Assembly (NCBI GenBank): GCA_907163375.1
Contig: CAJQUW010008605.1
Coordinates: 124,001-188,000 of the forward strand
Source: Prostheceraeus crozeri
Taxonomy: Eukaryota > Platyhelminthes > Polycladida > Euryleptidae
Direction: 5' to 3'
Length of the DNA: 64,000 bases
This document shows positions 12,025 to 23,294 of this stretch, one piece after another; the first letter of the stretch is position 1; each line of letters starts with the position of its first letter. Under the pieces are notes generated by a model. The model searched no databases, was not told the DNA's origin, and saw only the letters and a program-made list of their open reading frames with translations. Made by a program: the position numbers and the translations under genes.

Positions 12025-12885
12025 CTCCAAAACTTTAAAGGCTTGTAACTTTGCTTCTGCAAGTCCGTTTGACTTGATTCAAAAAAGGTTCGGTTGCTAT
12101 TGACCTGCCCTAAGTGATTAACTACTTATAAAATTTCATACGTAGTGCTAAAAAGTTGAAAAATTTAAATTCACTAGTTTTGGAGGTGTTCTGGGGTTTT
12201 CGACCCTGCTGAAGTCAATGAAAGGATTTTTAGTGAAGTCTGAGCCAGTCTTCTCATGTTACAAGCAGCTTTTCACTAAAAGTGAGCAAGGCACGGAGAG
12301 TTTTGCTGTAATATTCCACTGACAGGGTGTTCCTTCGGGACGGCGGACGATGCCGTAGTGATAAGTGTGGCAAGGGAGTGTGTCATAGTTTAGACCGAAA
12401 CCGCTGGGGCAACTCGTCTCATGTTGGGCATTTGACACAGTTCTCAACGTAGCACTTTGAACGCCAATCGGTTGAGTCTTAGCTATCTTGTCATGGGTGG
12501 CCTCTAAACATCTCCATTGCAAAACGCTGGTGAATCAAGCTCTCTACGGCTTGCGATCAAGCTGATCAAAACAACGACTTGCCAGCCTCCTGTAAATAAC
12601 TCCACCGCTTTTCATGTCTGGCGATCAAGTCATGGACGGTGCAAGTCACGGAGATTTTCGGTGTCATACTTCCTGTGTGTGGGCGTTCTTTCGAGACAGC
12701 GGTGAAGTCCGTAGCGATGAGTACTGCACGGGACGTGGGCAATGGTAATCCTTGTGAAACCTCTCTGCGTCATGTTTCCAAGTGGTTGCCTTTCGTCTCA
12801 ACGTTGTACTCTGACCGCCAAGGCGACATTTAGATATCTGCCACAGGTTACCTCATAAAATCTCCATTGCACTTTTCTCCCGACA
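12025..12885. other. Segment present only in the left arm
   Basis: In the right arm GTCAGCCTTTGTCTCCAGGC is followed almost at once by GCCAAGCATG; in the left arm about 0.86 kb lies between the corresponding points. It has no recognised gene. Either the right arm lost it or the left arm gained it. Confidence 0.65.
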
Positions 12886-13059
12886 GTTGGCCAAGCATGT
12901 GAGAATGAACCATCAGTTCTTCTTGTCTCTATCACGGAGACGAAATGATGAATGGAATGAAGGGAGGACATTCATGCGCCACACGCAACACATCACAGAT
13001 TTCTCTCTTCGCTAATGAACAAGGTCTTGTCAGTGTTGTCAGAAACTTTATCATGGTTT

Positions 13060-13975
13060 GTAAAAGCAAAGTTTAGTATAGTCAAATATTTTTACTGTAA
13101 CACAGGTTGATGTATAGTTAGAAAGTTTGATCATTGAAGTTGTATTCGTGACATGTTTTGTAAAGGTTTTGCCGCTACACAGGTTAATGCATGGTTAGAA
13201 AGTTTGATCATGACGTTTATTCGTAAGCATAGTCAGAAACTTTATCATTTTGTACAAACGTTTTATTGCAACACAGGTTGATGTATAGTTAGAAAGTTTG
13301 ATCATGACGTTTATTCGTGAGTGTCATCAGAAAGTGTATCATGGTTTGTAAAAGCAAAGTTTAGTATAGTCAAATATTTTTACTGTAACACAGGTTGATG
13401 TATAGTTAGAAAGTTTGATCATTGAAGTTGTATTCGTAAGTCTAATCAGAAAGTGTATCATGGTTTGTAAAAGCAAAGTTTAGTATAATCAAATATTTTT
13501 ACTGTAACACAGGTTGATGTATAGTTAGAAAGTTTGATCATGACGTTTATTCGTAAGTCTAGTCAGTAACTTAATCATGTTGTACAAAGGTTTTACTGCA
13601 GCATAGGTTGATGTATAGTTAGAAAGTTTGATCATTGAAGTTGTATTCGTAAGTCTAATCAGAAAGTGTATCATGGTTTGTAAAAGCAAAGTTTAGTGTA
13701 GTCAAATATTTTTACTGTAACACAGGTTGATGTATAGTTAGAAAGTTTGATCATGACGTTTATTCGTAAGTCTAGTCAGAAACTTCATCATGTTGTACAA
13801 ATGTTTTACTGCAGCATAGGTTGATGTATAGTTAGAAAGTTTGATCATTGAAGTTGTATTCGTAAGTCTAATCAGAAAGTGTATCATGGTTTGTAAAAGC
13901 AAAGTTTAGTATAGTCAAATATTTTTACTGTAACACAGGTTGATGTATAGTTAGAAAAGTTTGATCATGATGTTT
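13060..13975 (+). repeat. Satellite-like array, left arm
   Basis: Tandem units of about 80-120 bp marked by GTATAGTTAGAAAGTTTGAT and by ACTGTAACACAGGTTGATG. At least eight units are seen. The mirror array is at 25020-25740 with a different unit count. Confidence 0.85.
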
Positions 13976-15394
13976 TATGAAACACACATGTCATGAAATG
14001 CAAGTGTTAGTGTAGTCAAATAATATTACCGCAACGCACGTTTGTGAAAATAAAGTTTGATCATTGACGTTCTATGACTGACCGAACCCATCACAGCAGT
14101 AAAAAGTTTTATTGAAAAGGTTTTACTGCACAGTGTAGATTGTCTTGTAACTTACCTTCACAACACTAGAAAGTTTTGTTGAAAAGGTTTTACTGCACAG
14201 TGTAGATTGTCTTGTAACTTACTTTCACAGTGTTAGAAAGTTTTAATGGAGACAGTTGCCAAATGTTTCCCTATTAGAAAATTCAAACTTAATGACTTAG
14301 ATTAGCTTCATCAGGTTTACTAAAAGCAGTTTTCTACTGCAGTAAGACTGAGAGTTTAGAATGTTGTATGAAAACAGTGTTCACCACAGCGCTAGAAAGT
14401 TTTACTGCACTGAGTAGATTGTTTCACACAAGGTCTTATAGTCAGCGTTGAATGTTTTATAAAACCAGATGTTGTTGCAAACGTTGAGTGTGCTTCCATG
14501 ACATTGAATCGTGTGGGTTGTAATGTCCATCATCCAAGGCTAGGCTCCTCTACGCTTGGATTTAGGGTTTTATATTACATGCGTTAGCCGTTCGTGTAGA
14601 ATAAGTGAAGCACATGTTTGCTTAAACGTAAATGTTGAAATAAGTTTTGTAAGAAGTCTTCGACAGGTTGTTGTGAAACGTAGCGAACGTTGAAACAAGT
14701 TTTATAAAATGTTTCTGCAGTCACACTCGTTAGGGTACCAGCTTTACTAATCGTGTTGTTTGCCTTTATCAAACTGAATGCGTGTGTTTTGTAAATAAAG
14801 ACAGACAGCGTGTTTGCACTCTGCATCGACAGCATACAAGTATAGACATAACAACCTGTAACGTTGTTAGTCGAATGCATATGAGATAGGAAACATTATG
14901 TGTGAGATGAAAATCAACCTGCTAGATGAAGTGAAACACAAAAGTGTCACAACTAGTTTACGGGAAATAAAGGAGAACTGTGACAACGTTTACCCTCATC
15001 ATAGACAGATGAACATACAAATCTGACATTCAAATGAAAGTCGTAAACATGAACTGTGGTGTAGAAAACTTTATGTCAACAACTTTATGTTGGTAAAACT
15101 TTCATAGATGGCAGGCGTGTTTAAAGCTGATATAAAGACCTATAGAAACGCATAAATCTTAGTTCAACGGCTCGACCCTTGAACTCACACAATGAATACG
15201 TCTGTGTAGAAAACTCATTTGTAGGAAACAGCATTTTCTGTGCGAATGCAGACGATTTAAACATGACATTTAACATGGCTTGCAATAGTCAACACACTGC
15301 CATTCAGAATGTTTATTATAAAACCTATCAGTGAAAAAACCCCTCCTGTGCCCACAAAGAATCATAAGTGCACTCTGACGCCTGTTTTTCTCGC

Positions 15395-15545
15395 TAGCCA
15401 CTCAGCAGATAGAGTAGAACACAAAGATGAGTGACAGCGCAGCCGTTGGGCAATCGTCTGTCGCGCTAGCCCCTCAGCAGATAGAGTAGAACACAAAGAT
15501 GAATGACAGCGCAGCCGGTGGGCAATCGTCTGCCACATGAAACAG
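15395..15545 (-). repeat. ~75-bp tandem units, two in the left arm
   Basis: Two units with CTCAGCAGATAGAGTAGAAC and GACAGCGCAGCCG. The right arm has three (about 23400-23640). The differing count shows that the arms are not kept identical by conversion over this part. Confidence 0.8.
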
Positions 15546-15780
15546 AGAGCTATCGCATCTGTCCCAGGATGCAGGAACATATCGTAGCACCCAGCTGATT
15601 CCCGCCTAGCTCATTGCTATCGCAACGGAAGAGAGATTCACGCGATGAATGAATCTAAGTTTGTTGAGTGGCTGAGGATGGCAGTCAATAAAAATATGTC
15701 TTCCCTTTTTTTCCTCCAACCATAAGTTTAGAGCAATATGATTGCGCGAACCAGACATTTGAAAGGCTGCATCATTCTCA

Positions 15781-15787
15781 TATAAAG
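15781..15787 (+). promoter_or_regulatory. TATA box of the acidic cargo gene
   Basis: TATAAAG lies 31 bp before the ATG at 15818, with a pyrimidine-rich stretch between. Position fits a core promoter with a very short leader. This rests on sequence and spacing only. Confidence 0.4.
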
Positions 15788-15817
15788 CAGAGTCACTTCC
15801 ATTTTACTATCTTAATC

Positions 15818-16291
15818 ATGTCTGAGAAGCCAACAGCGTGCGTGATACCTTTTCGCATCATACACCGCGGAGAGGAATTCCACAGTGACATCTATGGTGA
15901 GGATATCACTGTGGAATTTGTGAAGTACTATTCTTACTTCACCCTGCATGAAGATGTTAGCCGACGAGTACGACAAGAGGCCGAGACGGTGGCAAATGAC
16001 GCCGAGATGGTGGGGAGCGAGGCCGAGATGTTAACCAGCGAGAGCGAGACGGTCGAAATCGAGGACATGGAAAGTGAGGACTCGGAAAGTGATAACATGG
16101 AAAGTGAGGACATGGAAAGTGTGGATGTGATATCGTATGATGAAGTAAGAGTTGTACACTTGCATACGAATGGCTGTCATCTCAACTCGTTCATGTTTTC
16201 TTTCAGTGATGGAGTGAGTGATGGGCGTTCTTTAGTTCATAAAATCATCATGCACACATACAGCACACTGTTTCACCACATTTCCTCGTGA
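15818..16291 (+). CDS. Acidic cargo protein of the fold-back element
   Basis: A 157-residue frame from the ATG after a TATA box. The first ~55 residues look globular (starting MSEKPTACVIPFRIIHRGEE), followed by an acidic tract rich in E, S, D and M (SEDSESDNMESEDMES). A donor site (GAA then GTAAGA) follows residue 109 at 16144, so the real first exon may stop there and the rest be intron. No family recognised. It lies just inside the left inverted repeat and transcribes inward. An acidic Ser/Glu tail could serve DNA mimicry, chromatin contact or protein binding; nothing in the sequence decides this. Confidence 0.5.
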   Translation: MSEKPTACVIPFRIIHRGEEFHSDIYGEDITVEFVKYYSYFTLHEDVSRRVRQEAETVANDAEMVGSEAEMLTSESETVEIEDMESEDSESDNMESEDMESVDVISYDEVRVVHLHTNGCHLNSFMFSFSDGVSDGRSLVHKIIMHTYSTLFHHISS

Positions 16292-16549
16292 ATGCATCAT
16301 GAGTTCTTATAAGAACTTCCTTCTAATGCAGCTAAAGCGGTCCCAAGCCCGCCACACATCTTCGGATATGGAATGCAGAGGGGAAGGATATATGAAGAAT
16401 GGAATGAAATGGGAGGACACTCTTGCGCCACATGAAGCCACAAACACATTTCTATCTTCATTAAGATGACATTCAATCACTTGAATTCTAATGTGACCTA
16501 ATCCTTAGATCTCAGTACAGTCAACTCTCTAACGTGCTTGTTAAACCTA

Positions 16550-17640
16550 TTATCTCTAACTTTACAAACACTGAAAGGATTCTAACATGATTTCAAACTT
16601 TACAAACATCAACTTTATTTCTAGCGTTACAAACAATGAAGTGAATCTGACTTCTTTTAAATTTCACCTATCTTACAAACAGCGACATGGTTATAACTTT
16701 ATTTCTAACTTTACAAACAGTGACATGTTCTTGACTTTATTTTATACTTCGCCTATCTTACAAACACTGAAAGGATTCTAACATGATTTCAAACTTTACA
16801 AACATCAACTTTATTTTTAACGTTACAAACAGTGAAATGCTTGTGACACTATTTTATACTTTACCTATCTTGCCAACACTGAAATGATTCTGATATTATT
16901 CCTAACTTTACAAACAGTGACATGGTCTTGACTTTATTTTATACTTCGACTATCTTACAAACACTGAAAGGATTCTAACATGATTTCAAACTTTACAAAC
17001 ATCAACCTTATTTCTAACGTTACAAACAGTGAAATGCTTGTGACACTATTTTATACTTTACCTATCTTGCAAACACTGAAATGATTCTGATATTATTCCT
17101 AACTTTACAAACAGTGACATGGTCTTGACTTTATTTTATACTTCGCCTATCTTACAAACACTGAAAGGATTCTAACATGATTTCAAACTTTACAAACATC
17201 AACTTTATTTTTAGCTTTGCAAACAGTGAAGTGAATCTGACTTCATTTATATTTCATCTATCTTACAAACAGCGACATGGTGATAACTTTATTTCTAACT
17301 TTACAAACATCAACTTTATTTCTAGCTTTACAAACAGTGAAGTGAATCTGACTTCATTTATATTTCATCTATCTTACAAGCAGCGACATGGCGATAACTT
17401 TATTTCTAACTTTACAAAAATCAACTATATTTCTAGCTTTACAAACAGTGAAGTGAATCTGACTTCATTTATATTTCACCTATCTTACAAACAGCGACAT
17501 GGTGATAACTTTATTTCTAACTTTACAAAAAGTAAAATGTTCGTAACTTTATTACTCAGTCAATCCACTCTATTGAAACGACAGGAAAACGACACAGTAT
17601 GTACATGATATGTTATTGAAACCCACACAGCTTTTTTGTT
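16550..17640 (+). repeat. Internal AT-rich tandem repeats (left block)
   Basis: Units of about 60-150 bp with AACTTTACAAACAGTGAAAT and CTATCTTACAAACACTGAAA. The open frame at 17177-17608 is a translation of these units. A related block stands at 21050-21500 in the same direction, so these are direct repeats on either side of the coiled-coil gene. Confidence 0.8.
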
Positions 17641-18740
17641 ATACTACCAATTCATTTCATGTCCTCTATCCTATACACTCAAAATCTGCAACGACATTTA
17701 TTCTATTACACCTGAAATCTATTGACATGTGATACATTACATTAAATCTTCGATATCAAATACTATCATGAAACAACTAGCAGTACCTGACTCTAAACAT
17801 GCACTGATTCCCACATTGATGACATTAGTAATTTTTCTATCATGTGTGACTACATGCTCATCAATATGAAAGGCTTGCAGTGACCTAACTCTTAATGTGT
17901 CCATGTCAAGCTTTTGGAAATAACTTTTCATGTACAGTTGACATACAATCAATTTCAACGGATGCTCCAGTCATAGCATGTTATTCCTGCTTTCGCACTC
18001 ATGGTGTCATGCTGCATCAACAAGTTGCCTCTATCTTACTTTTACATGAATAAACCAAACGCCCTGATGCTATATGATTATGGCTCGATATGCTATTGTT
18101 GTTTCTTTTAACTATGTTACTGATTCAAACAGTTAATTACACTACCTATTCATTAAACTTTGCAATCTCAATCTTTGCTTTCATCGAATATGAACCTCTA
18201 ATTTACATACAACAACTATGATATGTGTTCTATCTTATACACTCAACCAGTAGAAACATTCATTCTGTTACATCCATGAACATGATGTGATAAAATTCAC
18301 ATCATCTCAAAACCCTTTAACAGCGCTTGTCTTCAAACATATTCTGAATGCCATACAGCTTGTTTGTTACACTACCAATTCATTTCAATGTGAGGTAATC
18401 TTGTATAACTCATTTCATGTAACACAACTTTTCACTTTAATTATTCCCAGAATGTTACTGCATTGGTCTCAACACAATCCCTACAATGTATTCTAACACT
18501 CTAATCACTGTGCAATGACTGTTGTGAATTGTACCGCATTCATGTACATGACCCAGACTTGTAAATTCCTGTTACTCAGGTGTGAGAAGGTTATGAGAAC
18601 CTAAGATGCTTCAGCGGTCAATTTACACGAGTAACATTTGATGCTTTCATGTCTAGTGACATGTATGAGTTACTTCATCACTCTAGTTTAATGGAGACTT
18701 TGATTATTCATTCTTAGCTCGCTGAAGATGAGTGTTTTAA
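17640..18740. other. Fold-back interior, no gene recognised
   Basis: AT-rich. A phrase close to ACACAGCTTTTTTGTTATAC, followed by an ACCAATTCATTTCA-like stretch, recurs at 17627, 18355 and 21470, so part of this is diverged repeat. A 73-residue minus-strand frame at 17737-17958 has no features I can use. Confidence 0.4.
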
Positions 18741-18990
18741 AATCATCACACTGTGAAGAGAGATTGCAAACTAATGAAGATAGAAATTTGATATCGGTAT
18801 ACGTTTGGCGTGTAAGTGGCCATCCTTTCATCTCTTTCATCAATTTTCAACCCATCCTCTGAATTCAACGGGCTCGGAACCGTCAGAAAGTGAAAACACT
18901 TTTTGGCCTCATCATGGGTAGCCTCATAAAGGCTGCTTGGGACATTCACTAGCCTCATGAAGGCTGTTTGTGGCGTTCTCCGACTCCTCT

Positions 18991-19877
18991 CTACTTTTGC
19001 TCGAAGATGTCTGTAAGAAAGAAAAAATGGTGTTAGAGTTGATTGAGAGGCAATGACGTTCGAGTAACTTACTAGGAATTTTCCTCTTCACTTTTCTCAC
19101 TGAAAAATCATGCAGTCGACCGTCTACCACCATACTGATATAAATGCAGGTAACCCCACCTCCGTCGTAGCACTCCTGCGTGGTGTTTGAATCATTTGTA
19201 CCAGTAGGCACGTCACATACTTGGTTTCTGTAGATTGGCAGGTGTACCTCTACGTCTCTTCTCTTCATTTCCTTGTTGATGTCTTCAGCCTTACTAGGGC
19301 TCCTCTTCAGGTCATGATTTTCTTCTCTCATCCCTTGACAGTTCCTCTCTATCACACCAAGTCTGGTAGCCTCCTGCCTCTGATGATTCAACTCGGATAG
19401 TACATGTACCTCCTCATAAGCCATCTCCTTCTCCTTCCATTCCCGCCTCTCTTTCATTAATGTTACCTCTCTCTTCTGCAGCTGTAATACTTCCTCCTGT
19501 AAGATTTTCACCGTTCCCACTTTAATTTCTAGTTTGGCTATGTCCTGCACCATCTCTTTATTTTGTCTATTCACGGCCTCATAGCGATCTTTGAGCAGCA
19601 TGTAATGGACTTGCTGTGATGCCTTCGCCTTCAACTCATCTCTATCTAGAGCTCTTGTTTGTTCGCGTATACCACCTTTCTTTGGCGTGGAAGTGTTAAG
19701 TGGCTCCTCTACATGTTCAGATGCACGCTCAGATACATGTTCAGATTCCTGTTTACCACTCATGAAAACAGCTCTCACCTCCTGTACTTCCCCTTCCTCC
19801 TCACTGCTGCTTGTATTGCTGAGGAAATGATCGCTCCCATCATCATCCAAGTCGACAATGTGTCTTACAGCCGCCAT
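18991..19877 (-). CDS. Coiled-coil cargo protein of the fold-back element
   Basis: From an ATG at 19877 the minus strand reads MAAVRHIVDLDDDG, then an acidic stretch (SSSEEEGEVQEV), a Ser/Glu stretch, and a long heptad-like helix rich in K, E, Q and L (about residues 80-210: ELKAKASQQ through KEMKRRD). A final globular part holds C and G (QECYDGGGVTCIYISMVVDG). A clean small intron is visible: donor GTAAGT beginning at 19072, acceptor TTTCTTTCTTACAG ending at 19011, 62 bp; the spliced frame closes at 18991. Another frame stays open across 18746-19014, so other 3' ends are possible. The open frame also extends upstream of the ATG. Role unknown; coiled coils suggest a multimer, perhaps a structural or DNA-associated protein of the element. 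Confidence 0.55.
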
Positions 19878-19905
19878 CTCCTCCTGCCTTCGTCTATACA
19901 AGTCA

Positions 19906-20154
19906 TCAAAACCACTTTTTGAAGTGGCAGTTAGAAATAGAAGCACTAGGACACTGGTCATGTCTTTTCCAAAATTCGACAAAGTCAGAGTCTGCTTCCA
20001 CAGCATGATGGACACATGTCTTTATTTCAAAGACCTTCTTATGCTCCCCAATGTGTTCCACCTGTCTCAAGTGCTTTTTGTATTCGGTCCCTCTGTATAC
20101 GTTATCGCATGAACATCTTGTGACGCTGTAGCGCGAAGACTTTGATAAAACCAT
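19906..20154 (-). CDS. Small Cys/His protein or first exon
   Basis: An 82-codon frame starting MVLSKSSRYS with C-S-C...H-L-R-Q-V-E-H-I-G-E-H and a following C-V-H-H, suggestive of a small zinc-binding module. It lies upstream of the coiled-coil frame on the same strand. The two lie in different frames; whether they are one gene or two cannot be told here. No family recognised. Confidence 0.4.
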   Translation of the reverse strand: MVLSKSSRYSVTRCSCDNVYRGTEYKKHLRQVEHIGEHKKVFEIKTCVHHAVEADSDFVEFWKRHDQCPSASISNCHFKKWF

Positions 20155-22850
20155 GTTAAAACTGCAAGATAAAAGTTAGTTATTTACTACAGTTCTCACA
20201 AGAAAGCACTGTTTATCAGAGACATGTTTGTAATAAATGGCATAGGACAGACAATGATGGTCCTAACCTTAAGACCCTAGTGTTAGAAAGTGTATCAGTG
20301 ATGTCTGTAAGATCTGACTTTAAATCTGTAACTTAGAACGTTTGGTAGCAAACGTCAGACGACTCACCGTTGAAAGGAGGAAACAGGAGTGACATTGGGT
20401 AGGGAGAAGCGCCTTACATACTTCTCTCTCACAAAGACATAATATGCCAATGTCCAAATTTGGTCATGTCTCCTTCAAACGATTTCATCTCGCCATACTT
20501 GGAATCTCAACCGCTGATTTTCCTCACTGACGCAGGGAGTCAAGATTGCCATTAATGGACAATCTCGCTTCGTTGTGACTGAAGGGGAATGACGCTCGGC
20601 TCACGCTTTGTGACAGCGATCTCTTTATCCTGAGTGGCAAGTTTGTATGAACCTCAAGTGAACTGAATGTATACGAAGATGAAAAGATGAAAAGATTGAA
20701 TAGTTCCTAGCGTGTGATAAAATAGATGGAATGACCAACGTACAGATGCTCACAATGATACTTAGGGGCTTCATACCATTTGAATGTTTTCTTATATCAT
20801 GCTCACTTTCGAAGAGCTTTGATTCAATGGTTCATTTGAAGGATGCTTGTAAAGTTCAATACTGAATTCCCATGACATTTCAATTTTATGTGTTTATAGA
20901 AGTGTATAAGCTTTCACTGGACTCGCATCGTCTTATAAAGTGTTCGTTTACGCAGTGCATGAAGTTATATCTCTCAATGACGTTGAACTCAATCTCTATC
21001 TCACACACACACACATTGTCACTTTGACCATGACTGGAATACAGTTCTTACACATGAACTTTATTTCTAACGTTACAAATACTGAAAGGATTCTAACATT
21101 ATTTTATAGGTCCCCTATCTTACAAACACTGAAAGGATTCTAACATGATTTCAAACTTTACAAACATCAACTTTATTTTTAACGTTACAAACAGTGAAAT
21201 GCTTGTAACACTATTTTATACTTTACCTATCTTACTAACACTGAAATGATTCTGACAAAATTCCTAACTTACAAACAGTGAGATGACCACGACTTTATTT
21301 TATACTTCGCCTATCTTGCAAACACTGAAAGGATTCTGATATTACTCCTAACGTTACAAACAGTAAAATGGTTGTAACTTCATTACTAAGTCAATCCACT
21401 GTGTTTGAAGCCCAACTTTATGTGAAAAGAAACGACACAGTATGTACATGATATGTTATTGAAACCCACACAGCTTTTTGTTACACTAACAGTTCAGTTC
21501 AATGTGAGCTAGTCTTGTACCACTCATTCATACGACATAACTTTCACTTTATTTCTTCCTGTAATGTTACTACTATGTGTTCTAAACTTTATGAGTTCGC
21601 TTTCACTTCTATCTCACACTTTCTTCATCATCTAACCAAGTGAATGACATTGATGATACATTATCTGACTAAACGCATTGAGTCACATTCTACACAAACA
21701 GATATTACTAACATGGATCATATAAAACGCTACGTCTTGTCATAGGGTTGACTATGTTATGGTCTTAGTGATTTATCTATGTAACTTGCACTTTTAAAAG
21801 GCTAAATCCTTAAATCTTAACACATGGACACCTATCCTATGGATTTAGGAGTTTTGCTGTATAATTTAGTAAACTTATGTCTCTGTCAGCATACGACTTT
21901 TAAAATACAACACTGACTGATGAATGATGTTCATATAGTCCTAGCTTGGATAACAAGAAACTTTCCTGCGTTGACTATTGCATATTTTCCTCATCAACTC
22001 TTTACACACTTATGATTCCAATCACTAAGTTACATACAACGCTTCTATTGAACATGTATCAATCACCTTTCAGCTGACCACATCAAATGTAAAGTGTATG
22101 AGCATGTAACTATCTCTCATCAATGATATGAAATCTGTCTTTTCACTACGAAAATAAAGTCTTGCCTTCAAAGTCATTTTATAAAGCGAACATATGCATC
22201 ACGTATTCTACACTAAAAGAGATCGTTCATTTGTGTTATCCAAAGTCCTAAGTCCCTAACTCCAATGGTAGGTAACCCTACCCCTTAGATGATGAACTTT
22301 AGCAATTTAGCTATGTCATTCACCAATGGCTAAGTTAGTAAATGCATGTATACACTCTACAACAACAGTTATCATTGATGTATGTTATAAAAAACGCTAA
22401 ATCTCTAAGTCCAACCGTCACTGTCATTGCCTGCATTACTACATTATACAACATGTTGCTCTGATGATTCTTCCACCACCCTTACTATTTCCATTTGAGG
22501 GGTAGTGAAGAAATAAATTCATGACTTCAGGTCAAAACCTCTCTCTACACACGTTTATATTTCACACCATGTAAAAGATCCTTGCTACTTATCATAGGGG
22601 CTTTAGAACTTTAAACATGATGATTTCATGGCAGTTAGATCTTTGAAGATGTGTGTTGGACAAGTTTAACACTTGTCATGAAGTTGCGTTCTCATCAGAT
22701 GAATTTAATAAGAGCTTCTTCATTTTCTAAGAAAGATAGAGATCCTTGAATCTAGTGTTTGTGTGTGGCACAGTCTGTAACTTTTCTTTGTCAATAGGAT
22801 GGCCTCCAACGAATTGGTGACCGGGCCCTCGGAAGGACCGATGGAATACT
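20155..22850. other. Fold-back interior between cargo and right arm
   Basis: Mostly AT-rich, with the second direct-repeat block at 21050-21500 (AACTTTACAAACATCAACTT and relatives). No convincing gene. A (CA)n run of about 16 bases lies at 21002-21017. Confidence 0.4.
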
Positions 22851-22854
22851 TCGA

Positions 22855-23091
22855 TTACTCGAAGTATTCCGGACGCTGATTTCTCAGCAACGCCAGATAT
22901 TCTAGCGCCATATCCCTAAATAAAGGGTTCTCCACAAGCTCATGTGGAATAAGATGGACGGGGCAGCGAATTGCTTAGCCTTTCTCTGCCTGCAAAGCAG
23001 CCGGAAGAAAGACTTTCCCCATCTTCACTCTGCATCCACAGCGGAGCTCAAGGGTTCGGCTCATGTCAAAGAAAGCGATATCGAACGACAT
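22855..23091 (-). pseudogene. Coding-like stretch near the right arm
   Basis: The minus strand from ATG at 23091 reads MSFDIAFFDMSRTLELRCGC, later PHELVENPLFRDMALEYLAL, in one frame that is not fully open. Composition is clearly more protein-like and GC-rich than its surroundings. At 22841-22868 the sequence is a perfect hairpin (GGAATACTTCGA-TTAC-TCGAAGTATTCC). No family recognised. Confidence 0.35.
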
Positions 23092-23294
23092 TGCTTCAAA
23101 CGACTTGTAATTGATGAATGAGTGTAAACGTCTCCCTTATTTTATTATATTTCTCCCACATTTTTGTAACTGGCTAGCAAGACATTGAAGAATTGAACAA
23201 ATCGGCAGTGTCCATGCTTTAGCAGCAAATGGTTTCTTGCGCGCGCAGAGTGCACAGTAATGAATTGTCAACGTGAAAATCCTTTCAGCCGCCC

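Larger units (their letters stand above)
10446..15640 (+). repeat. Left inverted repeat of the fold-back element
   Basis: Matches 23295-27443 in reverse complement. It is longer than the right arm because 12025-12885 has no counterpart there. Open frames inside (for example 10548-11018) are tandem-repeat translations without family features and are not called as genes. Confidence 0.9.

Noticed and set aside
17177-17608. 143-codon repetitive frame (SFTNSEVNLTSF-like units)
   Set aside because: Translation of AT-rich tandem DNA repeats; no start context, and sister units are out of frame.
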